Source: Antilocapra americana (lineage: Eukaryota > Chordata > Mammalia > Artiodactyla > Antilocapridae). Taken from it: a DNA stretch of 64,000 bases. The translations under genes were made by a program, and so were the position numbers. Position 1 is the first letter of the stretch. Every line of letters begins with the position of its first letter. This document shows, piece after piece, positions 57,213 through 64,000 of the stretch. A model generated the notes under the pieces. That model worked only from the letters and a program-made list of their open reading frames with translations. It did not search any database and was not told the DNA's origin. The stretch spans positions 37,707,771-37,771,770 of the forward strand of contig ML661885.1 of assembly GCA_007570785.1 (NCBI GenBank), in the 5' to 3' direction.

Positions 57213-57917
57213 AGAGACATATAAAGGGGTGGGCCTTGCGAGTAGTGAGGGAAAAAATCTTCCCAATGGGCAGATCTAGGAGCAAGTACCTGGTTGTAGT
57301 TTTATGTAGAAGTGGACTTAGGGAGATTCCTGGGCAGTGGTCTCTGGCTGGCCCTTTGGTGAGGGTGTAGAAGAGTAACAGCTGGAAGATCAGAGACAAG
57401 GTTTGGGGTACAAGTATGTGGATGGATGAGGATGTGGGCATAAATAATAAATATGTATAACCTGTTAGTGTCCACAAGAAAGCACCCATCATAGAGGCAG
57501 CACGAAACCACCAAGTAGATAAAATGATTCCATCACTTGACAATGGCCAGCCTAGAAGAGGCACAATGGGCATGTGAATGGAATGGCCTGTGGCAAAGAA
57601 AGGCTATGAATGAGCCCAACAGATAACCCCCCTTACCAAAGTTGACCTAGCTATTGTGTTTCTATCCAATCTGTTAGCAAGAGAGATGCTATGCCCCCAA
57701 TATGGCACTATTCCTTTAGGAGAACAACAGGCCACTTGGCATCAACTTTACTACACTGGATCCTTTTGATTCTAGAAGGACCAGCAACTCTACTTCACAG
57801 GGACGTCTATTTTGATATCCCCAAATACCAGAGCTACATGTCTCAGCCAGCACCTCTATTTGGGTATTAATGGAATGCCTAATTCTCAGGCATCAATCCC
57901 ATCCCAATACAATTTTT
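57213..57917 (+). pseudogene. ERV-L RNase H-integrase remnant
   Basis: Continues pol: 'gggcagatctaggagcaagt' and 'gcagtggtctctggctggcc' (end of RNase H), 'ggtacaagtatgtggatgga', then 'aaaccaccaagtagataaaa' and 'aatatggcactattccttta' (integrase N-terminal zinc-binding section, cysteines apparently lost) and 'cttggcatcaactttactac' (start of the catalytic core). Many stops. The 120-codon minus-strand frame at 57211-57573 is an antisense shadow. Confidence 0.7.
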
Positions 57918-58255
57918 CTTAAATTTTAATTTTTTATATATTTATTTTTGGCTGTGCTGGGTCTTTGTTGCTGCACGGGGCTTCTCTCTAGTTGCTGAGT
58001 CAGGGCTACTCTCTAGCTGCGGTGTGTGGGATTCTTCTTGCGGTGGCTTCTCTTGTGGAGCACAGGCTCTCCAGGGCGTGCAGGCTTCGGGAGTCACAGC
58101 TTGTGGGCTCTGGAACACAGGCTCAGTAGCTGTGGCTCACAGGCTTAGTTGCCTCGTGGTATGTGGGACCTTCCTGGACCAGGGATTGCAGCCATACCCT
58201 CTGCACTGAGAGATGGATTCTTAACCACTGGACCACCATAGAAGGCCCCCACCCC
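57918..58255 (-). repeat. CHR-2-type SINE in ERV-L, minus strand
   Basis: 'tttttggctgtgctgggtct', 'gtggcttctcttgtggagca', 'tcctggaccagggattgcag', 'accactggaccaccatagaa'. Direct repeats 'cccaatacaattttt' (57903-57917) and 'cccaatacagttttt' (58256-58270) differ at one base. Confidence 0.93.
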
Positions 58256-58270
58256 CCCAATACAGTTTTT

Positions 58271-59025
58271 ATCAAGGGGATCTATTTCAGTAAAGTGAGA
58301 GTGGGCCCAACCACAGTAGCCACTGATCCTATCACATAAAGGCAATCCAGAAATATGCTCACAGATCACTGGAGAGGCCTACTAAAGACACAATATTAGT
58401 ACCAGCCCTGAGGCAACATGCTGAAAGGACAGGGTGCCTTCATCCTTCAGGATGCAGTATATATGTTAACTCACAAGAGGAGAGGATACAAGTGATGGCT
58501 CCAATTACCATCACTTCCAGTGACTCACCGGAGGACTCTTGCTTATCATTCCTAAAACTGGGCTCTTCAGAGTCAGAAGTACTGGGTCTCCAAAAGGGGG
58601 CACACAGCACAAGTCCTACTGAATTATGTCACTGTCACCAAAGTACTTTGTACTTATGTCCAGGGACCAATAAGCTAGAAAAGCAGTCATCCTCCTGGCA
58701 GAGGTCACTGGCTTTGATCAGCGGGGGCGGGGGGAGAACTTGTGCAGAACACAGGTGACCCATTCCATGCCTACTGGTATCCCTCGCTCCACTGCAACTG
58801 TAAACAGATATGTGTGACAACCCCAGCCTGATAAGGGTATGATCAACAAAGGTCAGCCCCCTCAGGAATGAAGGTCTGGGTGACGAGATTAGGTAAGTCA
58901 CCAAAACCTGCTTAAGTGGTACCTGTGGATGAGAAATATTTAAAGTGGATGATGAAGACAGGATGAATACCAGTCACTGCCCTTCAGGTCATGGAGTTGC
59001 TTCCCTATCCTGGAAGAAGCGGGTC
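58271..59025 (+). pseudogene. ERV-L 3' internal remnant
   Basis: Post-integrase sequence up to the 3' LTR. The block around 58490-58700 ('gatggctccaattaccatca', 'ctgggtctccaaaagggggc') matches the order of the ERV-L 3' coding region, where human and mouse relatives carry a dUTPase-like segment. The purine-rich 'ggaagaagcgggtc' (59012-59025) lies where a polypurine tract is expected. Confidence 0.55.
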
Positions 59026-59514
59026 TGTGTGGTGCAAGAGGTACAGCTACAGAAATGTTCTGTTTGCAATTCCTTTGAGAGAACTGGTTGCAGGAAGCAC
59101 AGCTGATTTGAGTCCCAGCTGAGGGGTCCTAGCTGCCACCCCTCTGGACTCACCACTGAATTTGCTGCAAGGCCAGGGTCCCCTGGGGTTGCTCCCTGCC
59201 CCTGGCCGAGCACAGAGAGGGCAGCAGCACTGAACCAGTCTCGCACAACATGGGACTCCTCTGACAAGCAATTTGGGTTCAAGAATACCCCAACAACCTG
59301 GTCCAATCTTTGTAGTCTGAGGCTCTTCCTACGTCAGGGAAGGCTCCTGCTGCCTTCCTGCTCTCCTGCCCCAGAGGTCAAGCCCACCGTAGAGATGGAA
59401 GGCTCTACCCGCCTCCTCCTGCTCCTCCTCTTTATGCTTCAAAGGCACTTCCCTCCAGGAAATCTCTCACATGTCTTCAGTAGGCATCTGCTTCTTGATG
59501 GATTCAAATTGACA
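59026..59514 (+). repeat. ERV-L 3' LTR (MLT2-like)
   Basis: Begins 'tgtgtggtgcaagaggtaca' and ends near 'ttcaaattgaca'. Alignable by eye to the 5' LTR, with clear blocks 'cagctgccacccctctggac', 'tagtctgaggctcttcctac', 'agatggaaggctctacccgc' and 'acttccctccaggaaatctc'. It has an extra ~30-bp GC-rich section near 59170-59230. Confidence 0.7.
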
Positions 59515-60550
59515 AAGAAGTTCATGTTTATGGATCAGTGTATTTTCTTTGAAACCAGAAGCAAACTAATAGCAGTGTAAGATATACAAGGGAACTTGGT
59601 TTCTCTTATAAATCAAGCATTTCAAGTCCTACAATAGCTCCAAAGGATTAAAAGGTAGATGGTTGATGTCTTATTAGCTTTGTGAAAAACACGATGAAAT
59701 ATTTAAAATATCCAAGAAAGCATAAAATAGAATGTACACATAGCTGAAGAAAGAAATCTTATCAACAGTTAAAATCTCCTGTGTATCCCACCCTGATTGA
59801 GTCCTTCTCTCACTTTCCAGATTTTGATATTTATCATCGCTGTTGTATTTTAAATATTTTTACTACAAATATATGTATTCTTAACATATTTTTCCCTCTG
59901 GATTTTTAATCTCTTTTAAACATAATTTCCTAAAAAGTAGCTTCGTATGTATTTATAATACTAAGCTGATGATGGGTTTAAAAAAAAAATCCCAATCTAT
60001 GTCACACAGAGCTATTTATGATTACTGAGATTAAAAAGAAATGATTTAGCAGAAATAGAACAAAGTCATAACGCTGAGAAAAAGGATACTTTATAATCTT
60101 GTCTGTAAGTTATAATTATTATTTATAAAAGTTATATAAATGTAGGCTAATCATCTATATAGTCTCTAAAAGCCCAATATAAATAAAACACAGAAAATAA
60201 GTTCAACTGAGAAAAGTTCAGACTAAATTCTTCTATGTGTCATATGGAATCCTAGGAAGAATCATTGCAATAATTATCCAAAGTAACATTAAAGGCAAAA
60301 AAATAGATGTTTGGTCTTAGACGTAAATTCAAATGTAGAGTGTCTAAAATAACATATCAAAGTGAAAGTATATCTGTAATTTCTAACAGCAAAAAATAAG
60401 TTAGTTTGTAAATTCTGTATTCTTCAATGAAGAAAGAAGATCAAGGATAACATGTTGGATAGTCTTATCAACCAGGTCACCTTTAAAGATAAGTTTTCAA
60501 GACAGCAAAAATGTGCAACTATTAAGCTCTACACATAAAACTAAAACATT
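59515..60550. other. Unique AT-rich sequence 3' of DCAF13
   Basis: No repeat or gene is recognised between the ERV-L 3' LTR and the DCAF13 transcript end. Confidence 0.5.
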
Positions 60551-60555
60551 TGTTG

Positions 60556-60645
60556 TTATAAGAGGAGCAGTGCTTTTATTTATAGAGTTCACAAATCAAC
60601 ATGTAACAAATAATTATGCATTAGTATCACTAAGAATACCAAATA
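60556..60645 (-). other. DCAF13: DCAF13 3'UTR (approximate)
   Basis: Minus-strand sequence after the stop codon. A consensus AATAAA (plus-strand 'tttatt' at 60575-60580) is 66 bases past the stop, so cleavage is expected about 10-25 bases further, near 60555. A short 3'UTR of roughly 90 nt results. The exact cleavage site is inferred. Confidence 0.65.
60575..60580 (-). promoter_or_regulatory. DCAF13: Poly(A) signal AATAAA of DCAF13
   Basis: Canonical hexamer on the minus strand, the only one close behind the stop codon. It is followed by 'agcactgctcctcttataac' and then a GT-containing stretch. Confidence 0.7.
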
Positions 60646-60733
60646 TTATTTCACAACTGCCACTATGTGTTTCTTCTTTTCTGACACTCGCTGCACAGAT
60701 CCAGGCTTGCTATGTTTGATACGATTCAGCTCC
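60646..60733 (-). CDS. DCAF13: DCAF13 last coding exon
   Basis: Terminal exon of DCAF13 (WDSOF1), a Sof1-family WD40 protein that works in the nucleolar small-subunit processome for 18S rRNA maturation and is also listed as a DDB1-CUL4 substrate adaptor. The acceptor AG is at 60734-60735. The first base (60733) completes a lysine codon begun in the previous exon. The exon then encodes 28 residues, a lysine/valine-rich basic tail ending EKKKHIVAVVK, and a TAA stop at 60646-60648. The basic C-terminus fits a nucleolar protein. Compared with my recollection of the human tail there are a few conservative or local changes (a QR pair before VSEKKK). The plus-strand frame that crosses this exon is a shadow. 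Confidence 0.93.
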
Positions 60734-61707
60734 CTAGAAATTAAACAAAATACACCAAATTTAAGTTTATGAGAAGTCACCTTAACCAAAGAAAACTTTC
60801 TCAGAAAAATTACAAGGCATTTTCTTTCACTAGAAAACTACCCACTGAAAAAAAGTTTTCATGAGAGTAGGTAAGAAGTAGCTTTGGAGAAGGGAATGGC
60901 TACCCACCAGAGTATTCTGGCCTGGAGAATTCCCTGGACTGTATGGTCCATGGGATCGCAAAGAGTCGGACATGACTGGGCGATTTTCACTTCGAAATCA
61001 ACTTTTGTTAGCTTATTTGCTTCTTTTCTTACTACATCAGTATCCTTTACTCAGTTTAAAAACCTGCTGCAAGTTATTAAAATGTTTAAAATTGACTCAA
61101 CCCCAACATCTAGCCAACATAACAAAATAACAGTTTGCACTGCCTAATTAAAAAAAAACTCTTTCTTAGAATTTCTATATTACATGAATTCAAAGACTGC
61201 AAAGAGAAGAGTATTCTACAGGGGAAATGATGGTGATGGTGGAAACTTTTCCTTCAGAGCCAAAATGCTAGATTCCAAATGTTATGATGAAGCAAGCATA
61301 TTAAATAAATTCTTATCTAACAAATATTCTTGCCAGTCTTTAAGCTAGAAAACACACATTACCTCTTAATTCCAGCTACATCAGAAATCATTTTTTTACA
61401 CTCTATTTACAATAGTTTTTTTAGTAGGAGTAGAGCCTTTTAAACTAATTTTGATATTAATGTCTTTGACACTGTTTGCCCTTGAAACATATTGCCAAAG
61501 ATAGGTAATGAAAATTCTCACTATGTTAGATAATCATAGCTTCCCCTTTATCAGGAAATAGCCCAGAGGAGTATTCAAAACCACCTCTGATGTACAATGT
61601 ACATAAATTATTCCTCTGACAGGCACATTTTTTGTTTGGTTTTGGTGAGATGTGAGGGGAGAGTTAGAAAACAGTACTGAGAGAGATACAAATGCTCCAA
61701 AACATAC
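60734..61707 (-). other. DCAF13: DCAF13 last intron
   Basis: GT donor at 61706-61707 (minus 'aaagtatgtttt') and AG acceptor at 60734-60735 (minus 'aatttctag'). Contains a Bov-tA fragment. No other coding block seen. Confidence 0.88.
60874..60995 (+). repeat. Partial Bov-tA SINE in DCAF13 intron
   Basis: 'tggagaagggaatggctacc', 'tattctggcctggagaattc', 'gcaaagagtcggacatgact', antisense to the gene. Near-consensus 3' body. Confidence 0.9.
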
Positions 61708-61871
61708 TTTCGTCGACGAGCTTCTTTCATGATGCGCTGTTCCTGAATCTGGCTGTAGATAGATTTTGGTAGATGTCGGTGACGAGAGATACGTTTTATA
61801 TGAGGATGATGTTGAAATTTCTCCTTTAACTTCTGGTTATAATCTGTGGCTGCTTTTTCTCGTGATGTAAG
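61708..61871 (-). CDS. DCAF13: DCAF13 penultimate coding exon (Sof1 region)
   Basis: Encodes 54 residues plus two bases of a lysine codon. It begins LTSREKAATDYNQKLKEKF and ends KEARRRK, the conserved C-terminal Sof1-like domain that follows the WD40 propeller in this family. The acceptor is a strong polypyrimidine tract ending 'tttttttcag' (61872-61874 is the CAG), and the donor is 'gtatgt' starting at 61707. The 164-base length and its phase (0 in, 2 out) fit both neighbours. The sequence is almost identical to what is known of mammalian DCAF13. An open frame continuing upstream through the acceptor is read-through of the intron and not protein. Confidence 0.95.
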
Positions 61872-63117
61872 CTGAAAAAAAATACTCTTTGATGTTTTCA
61901 CGAATGATGTGTTCGTTTTGCTTCAGTACAACAGAGTTAGGAAGAAACGCTTCCTCAAAAAACTATAAACATTTATGACATGCAACCAAAATTACTAATA
62001 TAACTGTGCAGTTACATTAAACTGTACTCATTACAAGGTTATACACTGACACCAGCTCTGCAAGTACCCTATTTCCTTTTATTCAGGATGCCTACAATGC
62101 CACCAAGTGCAGAAGAGCAGTGCCCAGGCAGTTGGGTTCTGTGGACCACTGAGTTCCACATAACACAGAAAAAGCACTTAATGAATCTCAAAAAATTTTT
62201 CTGTAAAAATTATTGAAACAGAAACAAAAGTGATAACCTAATAACCAGCCTTTGTCCAACAGTTGTTAAGGATGATATGATTTAGATGAATATTTAATGA
62301 TGAACATAAACCTAGGCATAGTGTAGTACTTTAATAATCATTAAACCTAAAATAGATTTATCTTTAACTACTTATCTTCATATCTTGATTTTCCTTCCAG
62401 GGCTAAGCAGAAAATAAACCACACTTAATCTTTCCTTATTAAACTTACTATTTGCTTCAGATATAAACATCCTGTATATTTCTTATAGAAAACATGAGAC
62501 ATTTAAAAAAACATTAAGAACAGAAATCAACCATAACGCACACCCAGAGGTTGCTCGTCAACAGTAATATTTGTTATATTTTCATCAAATCTTTTTTAAG
62601 TCTGAAGCTGTGTATTTTTTTAAGTGTTTCACTGTGTCTTTGATATTAAAATATTAATACTTCACAGAAACTTGCAGCCTTTGATTTACCTGACTACTAT
62701 TCCTTTAACAGAATACGCATTCCAAGTTCTAAGCCTCTAGTCCTTACATCTTCTCTCCCTACCTCAAGGAAAATACAAAGAAACAAGAAGGCTCAAATGT
62801 GATCAAACATTTGAATTAACAAAGGCCTCGAGGGGAGTTCCCTGGTGATCCAGTGGTTAGGACGCAGCACTTCACTGCTGGGGTCCAGGTTCAACCCCTG
62901 GTTGGGCAAGTCATGCAGTGTGGCCAACAGCAAAACAAAAACAAAGAACTCTGAAGGTGCCTTTGACACGGAACAAGTAAACCTCAATACAACCTTGTCT
63001 ATTTTGTAGCTAGCTTACTTCCTTTTATCACAACTAAAGCACTTGAAATAAATTCTCTGATATTCAGTAACACTAGAAACAAGTTGTGTGATAATGAAAG
63101 AAAATAGGATCTCTTAC
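61872..63117 (-). other. DCAF13: DCAF13 intron
   Basis: 1,246 bp between the GTAAGA donor (63112-63117) and the CAG acceptor (61872-61874). Holds a CHR SINE at 62834-62946. No further exon was found. Confidence 0.88.
62834..62946 (+). repeat. CHR-type SINE in DCAF13 intron
   Basis: 'gagttccctggtgatccagt', 'ccaggttcaacccctggttg', 'gtgtggccaacagcaaaaca'. Antisense to the gene. Confidence 0.9.
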
Positions 63118-63253
63118 CACACCCAACTTTTCAGAAGCATTAGCTTTCCACAGACGAATGTTCATTTCATCAGATCCACACATAATGTACTTGCTGTCAG
63201 CTGTCCATTTCACACAGATAACATGCTGCATTCTCTTTGTGTGATAGACTTCC
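63118..63253 (-). CDS. DCAF13: DCAF13 antepenultimate coding exon (WD40 repeat)
   Basis: One base plus 45 codons, EVYHTKRMQHVICVKWTADS... through SDEMNIRLWKANASEKLGV. It is the last WD40 repeat of the propeller: a buried VICVKWTADSKYIMCGSDEMNIRLW strand pattern with the WD-like LW end. The acceptor AG is at 63254-63255 after a 'ttcttctttag' tract, and the donor is GTAAGAG (63117 downward). Phase in is 1 base, out is 0, matching the next exon. If the protein is 445 residues as in human, this exon covers about 318-362, and the three exons here give its last 128 residues. Upstream exons lie beyond the window's right edge. Confidence 0.95.
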
Positions 63254-64000
63254 CTAAAGAAGAGGAACTACGTTAAAACATTTAGGAATCTGGCACAGAT
63301 TTTCTTTAACCAACTACCTATCAAGTATCAGGGTAACATTTTTTGAGTCCTGAAACAGTATAAAAGGGAAATTAAAATTCATTTAAATGTATTTTTATTG
63401 GACCATACTACTAAGATTCAAGTGCTGCGGAACGTATAAAAAAGTCCCGCTCCAGAGAAGTTATAATCCAGTAAGAAAAATAAGTATAAACAAACCAAGC
63501 AAAACTAGATATCCAGAAAAGATCACAAAATAACTCTGGGCATATAACACAAATAAAAAACACTGAAGCTGGAGTAACAGTAAGATCAACCACCACACTT
63601 CTCATTTCATTGGAAAAAACCTCAACGGCGTTCAAAAAGAATACATACTGATATACTGATCCTAATGTCTGATTTCTGTTTTGGTCAAATTGTTGAAAAA
63701 GTTAAATTAATTAAAGTGAGAGGAGATGACTTACATATGTGAAAAGAAAGAGAGGACTACAGAAGTGACGAGTTGAGGTAAGAACCATTTAGTAAATGGA
63801 GATGTCAAATATCATACCTATTTGGAAAGGTGTGAAACATGCTAAGTGAATTCACAGAAAATACTATATTAGGAAGTGTTAAGCAGAGCATTAAAAAGCA
63901 AGTAAAAGACAAGGTCAGAAAAAATTAAAACATGAGACTCCTGGAAAAGTAAAGCTTCCTTATCTGGATTAAGTGATTCAAAATGCAGACTACAAAGGAA
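63254..64000 (-). other. DCAF13: DCAF13 intron, continues past window
   Basis: Intronic sequence on the transcribed (minus) strand. I looked for the next upstream WD40 exon and did not find it, so the intron extends beyond 64000. Confidence 0.75.

Larger units (their letters stand above)
51854..59514 (+). mobile_element. Degenerate ERV-L provirus, whole element
   Basis: A ~7.7 kb plus-strand endogenous retrovirus with both LTRs (51854-52308 and 59026-59514), an eroded gag region, a pol region with a readable but broken reverse-transcriptase motif, RNase H and integrase sections, and a 3' section before the second LTR. No env is seen, as expected for ERV-L. Five later insertions (three BovB, two CHR SINEs; about 1.9 kb) sit inside, leaving roughly 4.9 kb of internal sequence. 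Heavy divergence between LTRs and many stops mark an old insertion. A 5-bp target duplication was not resolved ('gaaag' before, 'aagaa' after). Confidence 0.75.

Noticed and set aside
57211..57573. 120-codon minus-strand frame
   Set aside because: Antisense to the ERV-L RNase H/integrase remnant, with no support of its own.
1..60500. RIMS2 first exon or another coding exon
   Set aside because: No GC-rich first-exon-like block with a recognisable N-terminus was found on the minus strand, and no splice-bounded conserved coding block was seen.
1..64000. CRISPR array, prokaryotic operon, phage or defence system
   Set aside because: The sequence is clearly mammalian; repeats present are SINE/LINE/LTR elements and microsatellites, and no regularly spaced repeat-spacer array exists.

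Overview
The window reads as nuclear DNA of a ruminant, most likely a bovid. It is AT-rich and intron/intergenic in character. It is full of BovB (RTE) LINE fragments, Bov-tA SINEs and tRNA-Glu-derived CHR-type SINEs, a combination typical of Bovidae. Older mammalian repeats (MIR, L2, L1, MER5, MER20, ERV-L) lie underneath. The species cannot be fixed from this sequence alone.

Only one protein-coding gene is supported. The right end (about 60.55-63.25 kb) holds the last three coding exons, the stop codon, the short 3'UTR and the poly(A) signal of DCAF13 (WDSOF1, a Sof1-like WD40 protein of the small-subunit processome) on the minus strand. The three exons join in phase with good splice signals. 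Everything from 1 to about 60.5 kb is gene-free as far as can be read, apart from retrotransposon remnants and a U6 snRNA retropseudogene.

Layout: 0-13 kb, sparse unique sequence with SINEs, MIRs, an L2, and a four-layer nest (hAT-like MITE / CHR SINE / L1 / U6-L1 chimera) at 6.2-7.4 kb. 13.7-21.3 kb, BovB 3' ends (one tandem pair), an antisense L1, an old repeat cut into four by later insertions, and a class I-type LTR. 21-28 kb, mostly unique with MIRs and a short L1. 28.2-29.3 kb, a BovB with an inverted 5' end. 31.2-32.7 kb, an L1 interrupted by two SINEs. 33.5-36.5 kb, a nearly full-length but broken BovB. 37.66-37.77 kb, a long CA microsatellite with a 10-base assembly gap. 39-51 kb, SINEs, an old ~1 kb repeat, and an LTR inside a MER20. 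51.85-59.5 kb, a degenerate ERV-L provirus with both LTRs, its gag/pol region cut by three BovB and two SINE insertions.

No prokaryote-type system, CRISPR array, operon or undescribed multi-gene system is present. The most informative observations concern retrotransposition: a U6/L1 chimera, a 5'-inverted BovB with target-site duplications (TSDs), a 34-bp BovB-tail micro-insertion with its own TSD, a templated-looking BovB 5' junction, and the stratified ERV-L locus. Repeat family names come from recalled consensus patterns and no database search was run.
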